A DNA stretch of 64,000 bases from Pomphorhynchus laevis (taxonomy: Eukaryota > Acanthocephala > Palaeacanthocephala > Echinorhynchida > Pomphorhynchidae): assembly GCA_012934845.2 (NCBI GenBank), contig WNNJ02000854.1:1-64000 (forward strand), read 5' to 3'. The notes beneath the pieces are model-generated. The model had not been told where the DNA came from. It did not search any database and saw nothing but the letters and a program-made list of their open reading frames with translations. This document shows, piece after piece, positions 1 to 12,010 of the stretch. The position numbers and the translations under genes were made by a program. Each line of letters begins with the position of its first letter. The stretch's first letter is position 1.

Positions 1-110
1 AATTAATTTATTATTAATATTAATTAATTATTTTCTTTTATTAATTAATAATAATTAATAAAAGAAAAATAATTAATAATCTACTGGAAGACATGCTTCC
101 AGTAGACGCG
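1..110. repeat. AT-rich edge with two perfect palindromes
   Basis: The first 80 bases are almost only A and T and contain a perfect inverted repeat, arms 31-47 and 52-68. It is followed by a second perfect palindrome with 10-bp arms at 81-90 and 96-105 around a 5-base loop. No coding potential is seen. They could be the end of a mobile element that starts outside the window. Confidence 0.6.
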
Positions 111-214
111 TTTGCAAAAGAGCGCATTTGGGCGTGAAGATTTACTTTTTATAAATTCAACGTTCATTGTTAATCAATGATTTTTATAACTTTAATAAAT
201 TCTTACATTGTTAT

Positions 215-3200
215 TGGTAGACGATTGTGTTTGCTTGCACTAAAAAAGTTACCATTAAGCGTTTGATTTGCAATGTTGGAAACAACAAGTGGTGACGAGG
301 ATTATTCAAATCCTCGTCACCACTTGTCAAAAGGCATCACTAAAATTGTATTGCAACAACAAGGTACATTGACGAAGTTGATGGAAAGTCTGCAAACTCG
401 CGAAGATCAAAACAATGATTGCAATATACCAGTGTTTAAGCATTTTAGTGCAGATCGAGATGAATGGGTCGATTATTGGATTCAACTAAAAAATTTCTTG
501 GGCATGCACAGTGTTAATTCACCTATGCGACAAAAACAGTTCTTGCTGTCCAGTTGTGGTCCAGAAATTTTTCGCTTGGCAGAACAATATTATTTATTTT
601 CTATACAGAAACGTTTTCTGCTTAAGATTTTAAATTCATTTTTTATATTATAAATTTCACTATTTTCTATTAAATAAAAGTCAATAAAGTCAATTTTAGT
701 CGAATTGACTGATAAATAACGTATCAGAATAAAGATTAGAGGTCAACAATATGAACTTCTATTTTATCAGGTTTTAGTCCTTATTCATCAACTCAACATA
801 GCAGCGGAGACAAATGCGGTCTTTTGAAAGTGAAGATATTACTTTTGGATGGCTGGATGAAGTAATCGACGACAAATTAATAGATCTGGTAATTGCGTAT
901 ATTTCATTCGAGAAAATACGCATGAGTTTATTGCGATTGGACAATCCTATGTTAGACGATATACTCATAATTGCTTCTAATTGAAAAATGACACAAGCAC
1001 TTGTTAGCGACAGAAATCAGCTCGAATTATACAAATGAACCGAAAATGAACGTCGACATTTCGCATGTTCATAAATTAAGCCCTAGACGTCGATTACAAT
1101 TGAATATAAATTCTATGGCACGTTATACGATGGTACAAATTATGTGAAAGAGCAACAGTGTTGGGCAAAGAATGTAAAATGTCAACGTTGTGGTAAGATA
1201 GGTCATATTCGTCGATGCTGCAAGGTAGTACTACAAAATATCAGTTGGTAGCAGATGAGAGTGGTGATAATGATGCTGCAGATTTGGATTTTCTCGAAAT
1301 TCAAAACGTTTGCAAAAGATACCATATTTTAAGACCGACACTGGACGTGATAATAAACGGAGTACATGTGGAAATGGAGTTTGATAAGGGATCGGTGTTG
1401 TCTGTGATATCTCACAAAACATGGTCAAGTTGTGGTTCGCTCGAGCTAAGAGCAGGAAGATCGTTGAGAAGTTTTGCCGGAGGGTTGCTGAAGAGCAGAG
1501 GTCATTGCAAAGTGACTGTGAAGCTCGACGATGTAGTTAAATGGTTGAGTGTTGAGGTTGAGACGGAACAGAAAAGAGCTTATTTGGGCAACCGTGGATA
1601 GATGCGTTTAATATGTCCTTGACACGTCAAGTAAGATCTCTCCCACGAGCTATCAATCAGTTGGATTCAAATCAACAAGAAAATGCATCTGATTTAAATC
1701 ACATGTTAATCAAATTTGAGGAGTTATTCAACGAAGATCTTGGGAGCATTAAGGATTTTGAGGTTAAGCTACAAGTTAAACCATCGACTGTTGCTTGATG
1801 CATTCCGGCTCGTCGCGTACTACTGTTATTAAAGCCAAAAATTGAATAAGAGCTAAAGTGCTCATTAGCGAATGGAACATTAGAGCAAGTTGAGTCTAAC
1901 TAAAATTATATTGAGTGGGCAAGTCCTATTGTACATGTGCTTAAAAAGAATAATTAAATAAGTATTTGTGCTGACTTCAAGGATACAAAAAAATGAAATG
2001 TGATTGTTTCGAATTGGAACATTTGAGGAGATACTGAGCAAAATTGCAGGAGGCACCTTGTATTCAGTATTGGATTTACTGGATGATTTTGTAGTCACGA
2101 GAGAAACGCACTTGGAACATATTAATCGACTTCGAAGTGTAATGAAACGATTGTTAGATGCGGGAATAAGAGTAAAACGTTAAGAGTGTTTATTTCTTCA
2201 AGAACAAGTTAAATTTCTTAGGCACGTTCTAGATAGAGGAAAGGTAAAAATTAATCAAGAGAAAGTTGACACTGTTCAAAATATTAATCCACCATCAAAT
2301 CCTAAAAACTTCGAATGTTTCTGGGGACAGTAGGGTTTCTCGAACGCTTTATTCCTCATTTGCGGTCACAGTGTGCTGGCTTGTAATCGTTGACTCGTGT
2401 ACGAACGGATTGAAACTGAACATATCGACATCAAAGCCAATTTGAATTAGTCAAACAAAGTATGTTAAAACCGAAAATTTTGATACCATACGATGGGAAG
2501 AGATACTTAAAGCTGTATCATGACGCTTGTGAAAAGGGCTTAGGAGCCGTACTGCTTTAAGAAACTAAAATCAACCGTTATTTGCCAATTGCATACGCGT
2601 TAAGAAAATTTAGTAGTGCGTAAATAAATTACTCGCAAATTGACCGAGAGGCACTTGCTCTAATATTTAGAGTCAACCAATTTCTATATTTCCTATTATG
2701 TCGGAAGTTTAAACTCATCAGTGATTACAAACCCTTAAAATACATATTTGGCCATCAACGTAGTTTGTCAAAGATCGTGAATCAGCGTTTAGTCAGATGG
2801 GCCTTATTGTTGGGTCAATTCGATTACGAGCTCGAATATATTCCAGGGAAAGAAAACATAATTGTGAATATGCTTTCCACATTTCCATGTTCAGGCATTG
2901 ACAATACAGAAACGTCGGGAACAAATGATATCTATGTGAATTTATTGTGTGAGGACAGTTATAACACAATAAATACACCTTTACTACCCCCAACAGCCAA
3001 TTTCGAAGCTACGAAACGAGATCTACTTCTTAAACATGTGTCGTAATATGTATCGACCGGTTGGCCAAACTAATCTACAGACTCAGACATTCATCAATAC
3101 AGCTCAAGACGCAATGATTTGTCATTTGAAGAAGGATTATTGTTTTTAGGAGCGCGTGTTGTAATTCCAACTAATTTAAGGGAACAGGTTTTGCGAGCTT

Positions 3201-4435
3201 TGCATGCGGGGCATCCAAGTATCGTTGCTATGAAGTCATTATGATGGTATTACGTGTGGTGGTCAAGATTGGATATTGATATTGAGCGCTCAGTGCAGAA
3301 TTGTAAAGACTGTCAGCGTTTCCGGAATAATGAACCTAACCATCCACTTCACAATTGGCCTATACCAAGTAATATATGGACTAGGATTCACGTAGACTTA
3401 GCCGGACCATCCCAACAAGAGTACTACTTTGTGGTTCAATGTTCTCTATCAAAAAGGCCAGAGGTTATTATGATGCATTGTACTAGTGCTCATTCAACGA
3501 TAAAGGTATTAAGGGAAATGTTTGCCATAAATGGGGTTCCCGAAGATCTGTTATCAGACGATGGCCTTCCGTTTCAGTCTTCAGAATTCACGAAGCATGT
3601 AAGATTATCTCCGTATCACCTAAGATCAAACGGTCTAGCAAAGAGGTTTATTCAAGTCCTAAAGAATAAAGTGATCAGACCTTACAATATAAACGAACGT
3701 CTAAAGAGATTACAGCGATTCTTATTGTCATATAAGAACACATCGCACAGTGACGCAGGTAAACCATCGTCACTTGTCTTTACTGCTCATTATTTGACTA
3801 ACTTATTTGATTGTTTAAAACCAAATCTGCGTTTCACACTTGAACGTTATCAAGCAAATAATAAAATATATTTTGATAAGAAATTAAAACCGAGGGAGTT
3901 CCAGGTAGGAGAAAGAGTGTAGTATCGGCAGAAAAAAACGAACCGTGGTCGACGGGAGAAATAGAAAAGCGTTCAAACTGGAAATCTTGCGTCGTTAGCA
4001 ACGGTTATCAAAATTTCAGGTTACACGCTGATATTCTTCGTAAAGGAGACAAAATAGAGAAAAGAGAAATTTTTAAAGATAAAGACAATGATCCAGAGAA
4101 AAAGGATGTAACGCTGTCACAGCAGATTGAAACAGCTACTGATCAAAGTCAACAGATCATTACGAATTCAGAAGATGCCGAAAATCAGGAAAATAATAAT
4201 TGCACTCGGCAACTACCTAGACGTTCAGAAAGAGTCCGTAAAGTGTCCATTAAGAAAGAGTCCGTAAAGATATGGCTGGAATGTGGTGTTGTAAAAGATA
4301 ATGTTTATACGACGAAGAGAAATGTTGTCAATGAACACACATCAAATGCATGTCAAAAAGATTATCATAAGCAGCAATGTGCATTGGCGGTATGCCTTTG
4401 TATTTTGATTATATATTTGTAACAGCAACTATAGA
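215..4435 (+). mobile_element. Ty3/Gypsy LTR-retrotransposon fossil
   Basis: This is a broken copy of a Ty3/Gypsy element. In order one can see a gag-like part (273-600), a CCHC zinc knuckle (about 1178-1225), an aspartic-protease region (about 1290-1440), reverse transcriptase (about 1750-2480), RNase H (about 2490-2900) and an integrase with its zinc-binding and DDE regions (about 3060-3920). A charged tail follows to about 4340. The order of the parts is that of the Ty3/Gypsy family. No clear LTR pair is visible. It is interrupted many times in all domains and so looks old. The integrase stretch is the best preserved. A short repeat shared with 5475-5685 lies inside the gag part. It sits upstream of the mRpS9 exon at 4954, probably in an intron of that gene. 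Confidence 0.85.
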
Positions 4436-4845
4436 CGCTTATATTTGTAGACGCTTGTGTTTGTTTGTACTAGAAAATAATCATTGAGCGTTAGATTTGC
4501 AATGCTAGAAAACAACCAATAGCGACGAGGGTGATTCAAAATTTTCATCGAAGGACGTCATTAAAATTGTATTGAAACAACAAGGTACATTGACGAAGTT
4601 GATGAAAAGTCGGCAAACTCGCGAAGATCAAAACAATGATTGCAATATACCAGTGTTTCAGCATTTTAGTGCAGATCGAGATGAATGGGTCGATTATTGG
4701 ATTCAACTAAAGAATTTCTTGGGCATGCACAGTGTTAATTCACCTATGCGGCAAAATCAGTTCTTATTGTCCAGTTGTGGTCGAAAAAATTTTTACTAAA
4801 AAATTACCACTGAGCGTTTGATTTGCGATGTTGTGAAACACGAGA
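4436..4845 (+). mobile_element. second partial copy of the Gypsy gag start
   Basis: From about 4445 the sequence repeats the leader and gag start of the fossil seen at 215-545, at high similarity. At 4797-4845 the leader appears a third time as a short scrap. This is a direct repetition of the same element's 5' internal region placed after its 3' end, not an LTR in the usual sense. It is a fragment and clearly broken. Confidence 0.75.
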
Positions 4846-4953
4846 AATATAATTACATATAACATAAGTTATATAACATCCATATATTAAAACTAAAAAA
4901 TATGTTCACTTTTCATATAAAAAATTTGAGTTGTAAATGTTTTCTATTTTTAG

Positions 4954-7900
4954 GGAATCAGTTCTGTCCCCCCTAATTGTCAGTGGAATGCTTGGACTTG
5001 TTGATGTTGAAATCAAATTCAGTGGGACTATCGGTTTTACAAATGAAGCTTTTGCGGCTCGGTACGGTATAGCATGGGGTATAGCAAGTTTAGTTGACGA
5101 GGAAACAGTCGAGAAATTACGACTAGGTACTTAAATCTTTAAGCTAAGGAATTCAAATAATCCAAAATTCTTTATATAATGTCAACAAAAACGCAACTAT
5201 TTTTGAGCATAAATTATCAGTAGCATGTTCTTTTGAAGTTATTATTTAAAATTATTGTTCGTCAGTTACAATAATCATCTATAACGTCGTTGTTTCTAAA
5301 CACATAATCTGTAAAACTTTTAATATAAATCAAATAGCTGAGTATTTTTGCTATATATAAATTAAAAATAAAGATAAATAATTATAAATAATAAATAGTT
5401 ATATAAGATTTTTACAATCAGTATTTATATAACGATAAAATTTATTATTAAAATTTTTAATAAAAATTCATTTTTATGAATTCACTAATGAAAATATACG
5501 ATGTATTCGAATAAGGATTAGAGGTCATCAGGTGGAACTAACTTTTTATTTTGAAAGATTTTAATTTCTATAAGATTTTATATAATTTATATTAAGTTAA
5601 AATCTTAAATTAATTAAAAAATCAATTTTTATGAATTGACTAATAGATAACAGACGATGTATCAGAATAAAGATTAGATGAATATATTAATTGACAAAGC
5701 CTAAAAAGGCGAAACGTTTTAGAAATAATTTGTCTGCAGTCTTCGGTGTTTATTCTTCTTTATATTAATAATATATATAATAGTAGCGCATAGATGTGCT
5801 AAGTAGACAACGGTCCAGGATTTCTTGCGAAATACGGCATTTATACTAAATGGTGTTGCTTGATATACTGGACTTCGATTCACGACTTTCAATCACCATG
5901 TCACTTCTAGACGACCAATGAGTACCCGGCAACACTCATCAGTAGAATGAAGTACTCACTGATCGTTTCAGTTGCATGTGTGGCATTGTGAATAAAGGCG
6001 TTTCTGACACTTTGCTTAATTGTCTGAGGAGGCTTACGCTCTTTACCAGATCGAATTGCTGTGCGGACCATCCTTAAACACTAGGCAGAGGTTGTCGCTG
6101 AATTGTCGTTGCACTCGTTGGATCCTTAATGGTTACGGCATGTATAATAGTAGTACACAGATGTGCTGAGTAGACAACGGTCCAGGATTTCTTGCGAAAT
6201 GCGGCATTTATACTAAATGGTGTTGCTTGATATACTGGACTTCGATTCACGACTTTCAATCACCATGACACTTCTAGACGACCAATGATTACCCGGCAAC
6301 ACTTATTAGTAGAATGAAGTACTCACTGATCGTTTCAGTTGCATGTGTGGCATTGTGAATAAAGGCGTTTCTGACACTTTGCTTAATTGTCTGAGGAGGC
6401 TTACGCTCTTTATCAAATCGAATTGCTGTGCGGACAATCTCTTAACACTAGGCAGAGGTTGTTGCTGAATTGTCGTTGCACTCGTTGGATCCTTAATGGA
6501 TACGGCATTTATAATAGTAGTGCACAGATGTGCTGAGTAAACAATGGTTTAAAATTTCTTACGAAATACGGCATTTATACTAAATGGTGTTGCTTGATAT
6601 ACTGGACTTCGATTCACGACTTTCAGTCACCATGTCACTTATGGACGACCAATGAGTACCCGGCAACACTCATTAGTAGAATGAGGTACGCACTGGCCGT
6701 TTCGGTTGCCTGTGTGGCATTGTGAATAAATGCGTTTCTGACACTTTGCTTAATTGTCTGAGGAGGCTTACGCTCTTTACCATTTGGTAAAGAGCGTAAA
6801 GGACCATCTTTAAACACTAGGCAGAGGTTGTTGCTGAATTGTCGTTGCACTCGTTGGATCCTTAATGGATACGGCATTTATAATAGTAGTGCACAGATGT
6901 GCTGAGTAAACAACGGTTTAAAATTTCTTACGAAATACGGCATTTATACTAAATGGTGTTGCTTGATAGACTGGACTTCGATTCACGACTTTCAGTCACC
7001 ATGTCACTTATGGACGACCAATGAGTACCCGGCAACACTCATCAGTAGAATGAGGTACGCACTGGCCGTTTCGGTTGCCTGTGTGACATTGTGAATAAAG
7101 GCGTTTCCGACACTTTGCTTAATTGTCTGAGGCTTACGCTCTTAACCAGATCGAATTGCTGTGCGGACCATCCTTAAACACTAGGCAGAGGTTGTTGCTG
7201 AATTGTCGCTGCACTCGTTGGATCCTAAATGGATACGGCAGGTATAATAGTAGTGCACGGATGTGCTGAGTAGACAACGGTCCAGGATTTCTTACGAAAT
7301 ACGGCATTTATACTAAATGGTGTTGCTTGATAGACTGGACTTCGATTTACGACTTTCAGTCACCATGTCACTTCTAGACGACCACTTCAGCATCGAAATG
7401 ATGAGTACCCGGCAACACTTATCAGTAGAATGAGGTACGCTCTGGCCGTTTCGGTTGCCTGTGTGGCATTGTGAATAAATGCGTTTCTGACTCTTTGCTT
7501 AATTGTCTGAGGCTTACGCTCTTAACCAGATCGAATTGCTGTGCGGACCATCCTTAAACACTAGGCAGAGGTTGTTGCTGAATTGTCGCTGCACTTGTTG
7601 GATCCTAAATGGATACGGCAGGTATAATAGTAGTGCACGGATGTGCTGAGTAGACAACGGTCCAGGATTTCTTACGAAATACGGCATTTATACTAAATGG
7701 TGTTGCTTGATAGACTGGACTTCAATTCACGACTTTTCAATCACCATGTCACTTCTAGACGACCACTTAGCATCGAAATGATAAGTACCCGGCAACACTC
7801 ATCAGTAGAATGAGGTACGCTCTGGCCGTTTCGGTTGCCTGTGTGGCATTGTGAATAAATGCGTTTCTGACTCTTTGCTTAATTGTCTGAGGCTTACGCT

Positions 7901-9870
7901 CTTAACCAGATCGAATTGCTGTGCGGACCATCCTTAAACACTAGGCAGAGGTTGTTGCTGAATTGTCGCTGCACTTGTTGGATCCTAAATGGATACGGCA
8001 GGTATAATAGTAGTGCACGGATGTGCTGAGTAGACAACGGTCCAGGATTTCTTACGAAATACGGCATTTATACTAAATGGTGTTGCTTGATAGACTGGAC
8101 TTCAATTCACGACTTTTCAATCACCATGTCACTTCTAGACGACCACTTCAGCATCGAAATGATAAGTACCCGGCAACACTCATCAGTAGAATGAGGTACA
8201 CACTGGTCGTTTCGGTTGCCTGTGTGCCATTGTGAATAAAGGCGTTTCCAACACTTTGCTTAATTGACTGAGGCTTACGCTCTATACCAGATCGAATTGC
8301 TGTGCGGACCATCCTTAAACACTAGGCAGAGGTTGTTGCTGAATATTCGCTGCACTCGTTGGATCCTTAATGTATGCTGCATGTATAATAGTAGCGCCCG
8401 GATGTGCTTAATAGATGTACTTATATATTATTAGTTATATACTTAAGGTTGCTTTCAATATTATATTATAAGTAATTACTCTCAATCAATTGATATAAGA
8501 AAGAATGCAACTGAAATTGAAAATATACTTGCGTGTGATGAACAAGCAAAATTAGTATCAAATATAATCATTAATAAAAGTAAACTTAATGATAGATCAG
8601 ATAAGCTAAGTGAGTCTACATTGCATTTTTTATAAATTAAATATATTTATAATTCTAAATATAATAACGTCTAATGAATACAACTATATACTGAAGATGT
8701 ATTTTAATCTAAGACTAATCTTGTTGTTAGTAAGTTATATTAAAATAGTAGATAAGACTCAGCCTGGTCTGAGGAAAAATGAGTAATTATATTTACTAGA
8801 GTACAGTTTATTATACTAGTTAATATATTATTAATGAGTAATAATATTTTATAGATAATATAATTATTTAAATTAAGCCAAATGTTTAAATAAAATATTT
8901 GTTCATAATTATAAATAATTTTATTTACATTATGTATTTGTCTGCAAACAGCGGGTCTGCTTACAAAAGAAATTAAACTTCCAGAACGTAAAATGTATGG
9001 CAAAGAAGGAGCAAGACGACGTTACACATGGTGCGTTATATTGAACACGGTTTTCTTACTAAAACTATTTTTCCTTAGAAATATAGTTTTCCTGTTTTTT
9101 TATTTTATAGAAGAAATTAATTTGACTTCACTTTTCATTTACTTAATTAAAAAATAATTATTATTTATTTATTATTTGTTATTTATATTTATTTATATAA
9201 ATTAATATTTATTATGATAATTCATAATACCTCCATCGAAATATTATGTTAATTTAACAATTTTTCTTTGTTTCTTTTAAGTATCATCATTAATATGCGA
9301 GACGATATGTTTTCTTGTCTTTGATATGTTTCATTGACAATCTGCTGTCCTTTCAATCCAGTTTTTTAGCTTGGATCAATAAAAAAGTCAATTATTAGTT
9401 ACAAATAATTATATAAATCAGAATCACGTAAATCAATATTGATTTTGATTAGATTTCACAACGAATTGCAAAATTCGTTGTGGAAATTAAGAAAATCCGA
9501 GGATTGCATGATCATATATTTCTATAATTATGGATCTTCCTTGATTTATATTGCTAGCTACTTCACTACTGCCTTTAAACAAAGCAAAATATAATGTAAC
9601 ATACAGTATATTTACATACAGAATGTAATTGGCTATGAAAATAAAGAATAATACTCGCTAATAATGTTAGCGAGTATAAAATTTTCTAATCTTTCAGAAG
9701 TTGAGTGACTATTGCTCAAATTCAATGACAAACAAATAAGTTATACCATTACATTTTAAACTTTTGCTATTATGTTATGTAATTTAAATGATTAATATAT
9801 TGTGTAATCTGTATTTAATTCAATTTTATAAACTTTAATATTTCTCATACATTTTAGGCGGAAACGTTAA
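4954..9870 (+). CDS. mRpS9: mitochondrial ribosomal protein S9 (uS9m), 3' exons
   Basis: Three plus-strand exons join in frame to give the C-terminal domain of the S9 family: 4954-5126, 8952-9030 and 9858-9870. The first follows a TTTTTAG acceptor and encodes GMLGLVDVEIKFSG and then ARYGIAWGIASLVDEETVEK. The join LRL|AG|LLT is exact in phase and continues with PERKMYGKEGARRRYTW. The last exon adds only W-completing G, then R-K-R and a stop at 9868-9870. This is the universally conserved S9 ending (ERKK...ARRKFTWKKR-like), whose basic tail reaches the decoding site in bacterial ribosomes. S9 works in the small subunit of the mitochondrial ribosome. Donors are GTACTT and GTGCGT. The N-terminal exons are not in the window and probably lie upstream of position 1. 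The 3.8-kb first intron is mostly a tandem array (5777-8405). The normal GGG(S)GQAGA-like stretch reads SGTIGFTNEAFA here, an oddity in an otherwise well-kept domain. Confidence 0.88.
5475..5685 (+). repeat. dispersed repeat, also at 697-770
   Basis: A motif around 'gtatcagaataaagattagag' with an AT-rich surround occurs at about 697-770 (inside the Gypsy gag part), about 5500-5560 and about 5630-5680. Just after the last copy, at 5690-5720, stands 'aaaggcgaaacgttt', a GAAAC-containing string like those at PLE ends. It is probably a short retroelement end, inserted in an intron of mRpS9. Confidence 0.5.
5777..8405 (-). repeat. tandem array family 1, about 362-381 bp x 7
   Basis: Seven head-to-tail units start near 5777, 6141, 6509, 6879, 7241, 7622 and 8003, with a partial eighth near 8383. 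Spacings are 364, 368, 370, 362, 381, 381 and 380 bp. The last three full units share an indel ('cacttcagcatcgaaatg'), so the array grew in steps. No unit holds a sustained reading frame. Read on the minus strand, each unit carries GAAAC, then about 22 nt later CUGAUGAG: the two conserved hammerhead boxes in permuted order, enclosed by complementary arms GCAAC/GUUGC. The array lies wholly inside the penultimate intron of mRpS9. It may be a retrozyme-like satellite; strand of transcription is unknown. Confidence 0.85.
5917..5975 (-). ncRNA. candidate structured RNA, permuted hammerhead boxes (family 1)
   Basis: On the minus strand of unit 1, arm GCAAC (5971-5975) precedes GAAAC (5965-5969), then a second arm (5952-5960), then CUGAUGAG (5935-5942), then GUUGC (5929-5933) and the partner of the second arm (5917-5925). 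The arms cross, as in an H-type pseudoknot: 5 pairs for the first and 9 for the second including a G.U that would be a mismatch on the other strand. Later units keep the first helix but weaken the second. Cleavage activity is not shown; stems I and III of a normal hammerhead are not convincing. Confidence 0.45.
8406..8951 (+). other. AT-rich end of an mRpS9 intron
   Basis: AT-rich sequence with no clear gene. One open stretch (about 8473-8630, reading ...ATEIENILACDEQAKL...) is followed by a strong-looking donor GTGAGT near 8611. The flanking mRpS9 exons already join perfectly without it, so it is not a needed mRpS9 exon. It could be a chance open frame or a relic of an insertion. Confidence 0.4.
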
Positions 9871-10040
9871 CTGTCATTCTATGGTCTTTAATGCTACACA
9901 AGAATTACATTGAGAAATTGCTATTTCTGTTAAAAAAAGCAACTATTCAATCTAAATATTGTAACATTTAAAATATACTGTCTATTAATTTTGTTCATTG
10001 AATTTACTTAATGTTTTACTTGATCGTTCGTTATATCCTT
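9031..10040 (+). other. last mRpS9 intron and 3' flank
   Basis: 9031-9857 is the AT-rich last intron of mRpS9, ending in a pyrimidine-poor ATTTTAG acceptor. After the stop at 9868-9870 comes 3' untranslated and flanking DNA to about 10040, where the next tandem array begins. No other gene is visible. A small inverted pair around 9430-9490 ('cacaacgaattgca'/'aattcgttgtg') can form a hairpin. Confidence 0.45.
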
Positions 10041-12010
10041 AAAATGATTTGGCATTTATATCTTACAGATTGCATCAAAGATGTTTGTTAACGACGGTCC
10101 AGAATTACATTGTGATAGTTTCCGGTTTACAAGCTTTTTGTCACTGGAACTTAAGCAAAAAGTCAGAAATGCTCTTTTTGAAAGGACACACAGGCAGCCG
10201 AAACGTCATCAAGATGGTTCATACTACTGATGAGCACTGCCGGTCATCACTAGTAGTGTCTAGTAGTGACGAATAGTATGCTGATCGTTGAGTGTAGTAC
10301 AGTTAAGTGCCTACAGCAGCTATATATATAATCAAGATTTTTACCAAAAACCGGAGTTCGATTACAAGCAGATCGGTCTTCTTTATCACTCCTAGAAGAT
10401 CTGATGGTTGCCGGCAGCAACTCATCAGTAGGGCGAACTACCATCATTCGTTTCGGCTGCCTTGTGTTATATATTTAAAAGGCATCTGTATAAAAATATA
10501 ATGTATATTTTGTAGATGTTGCCAAAAACCGGAGTTCGATTGCAAGTAGAGCAGATATCATTATCACTCCTAGACGAGCTGATGGTAGCCGGCAGCACTC
10601 ATCAGTAGGGTGAACTACCATCAGTCGTTTCGGCTGCCTTGTGATATATTAAAAGGCATCTCCGAAAATTTGCTTACTTATTAGCATAGGCATTACCTCT
10701 TTAAACCAACCATGTAATTTCCGGATCATTCTAATTTTATTCAGCAGGAATTTAACTTACTGTCGTTGCTTGCTTTCTCACAGGATCCTTTGAAGGATAC
10801 ATTTTTATAATTTTAAATCCGATTGTGTTAAACTGTGCTCAGGGAGCTAATAAGCTTCAGTTTTATAATTGTAAATGTTGCCATAAACCGGAGTTCGATT
10901 ACAAGTAGAGCAGACTTCCTTATCATTCCTAGACGAGCTGATAGTAGCCGCCAGCACTCATCAGTAGAGTGAACTACATCAGTCGTTTCGGCTGCCTTGT
11001 GATATATTAAATAGGCATCTCCGAGAATTTGCTAACGTGGTAGCATGGGCATAGCCTCTTTAAATTAACCATGTGCTTTCCAGATCATCCTAATTTTATT
11101 CGGCAGGAAATTTACTTGCTGTCGTTGCTTGCTTTCTTACAGGATCCTTTGAAGGATACATTTTCATAGTTTTAAATCCGATTGTGTTAAACTGTGCTCA
11201 GGGAGCTAATAAGCTTCAGTTTTATAATTGTAAATGTTGCCAAAAACCGGAGTTCGATTGCAAGTAGAGCAGATATCATTATCACTCCTAGACGAGCTGA
11301 TGGTAGCCGGCAGCACTCATCAGTAGGGTGAACTACATCAGTCGTTTTGGCTGCCTTGTGATATAGTAAAAAGGCATCTCTGAGAATTTGCTAACGTGGT
11401 AGCATGGGCATAGCCTCTTTAAACTAACCATGTAATTTCCGGATCATTCTAATTTTATTCAGTAGGAATTTAACTTACTGTCGTTGCTTGCTTTCTCACA
11501 GGATCCTTTGAAGGATACATTTTTGTAATTTTAAATCCGATTGTGTTAAACTGTGCTCCAAGAGCTAATAAGCTTCAGTTTCATAATTGTAGATGTTGCC
11601 AAAAACCAGAGTTCGATTACATGCAGAGCAGACTTCCTTATCACTCCTAGAAGATCTGATGGTAGCCGGCAACACTCATCAGTAGGGTGAACTACCATCA
11701 GTCGTTTCGGCTGCCTTGTGATATATTTAAAAGGCATCTCCGAGAATTTGCTAACGTTGTAACATCGCATAGCCTCTTTTAACTAACCATGTGCATTCCG
11801 GACCATCCGTATTTTATTCGGCAGGAATTTTACTTGCTTACGATGCTTGCGTTCTCACAGGATCCTTAGGAGGATACATTTTTATAATTCTATATCTGAC
11901 TGTATTAAACCTTGCTCCGGGAGCTAATAAGCTTCAGTTTCATAATTGTACATGTTGCCAAAAAGCCGTAGTTCGATTACATGTAAAGATTGTCGTCACA
12001 CATAAGATGA
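10041..12010 (-). repeat. tandem array family 2, about 360 bp units
   Basis: The landmark 'gccggcagcactcatcag' recurs near 10407, 10588, 10947, 11305 and 11667. The first interval is short (about 180 bp) and the others are about 360 bp. A diverged unit at about 10080-10290 lies in the opposite direction to the rest. Units share stretches such as 'ttgcttgctttctcacagg' and end near 'aagcttcagttt'. No reading frame is kept across units. Except for the hammerhead-like box region, family 2 is unlike family 1 in sequence. Confidence 0.8.
10579..10638 (-). ncRNA. candidate structured RNA, permuted hammerhead boxes (family 2)
   Basis: On the minus strand, GGCAGC (10633-10638) precedes CGAAAC (10627-10632). 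Then come CUGAUGGUAG (10615-10624), CUGAUGAG (10598-10605), GCUGCC (10591-10596) and CUACCAUCAG (10579-10588). The helices GGCAGC/GCUGCC (6 bp) and CUGAUGGUAG/CUACCAUCAG (10 bp) are perfect and cross each other. Family 1 has the same layout with different pairing sequences (GCAAC/GUUGC and AGUGAGUAC/GUACUCAUU), which is compensatory change and argues for a real RNA fold. Whether it cleaves is unknown. Confidence 0.5.
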
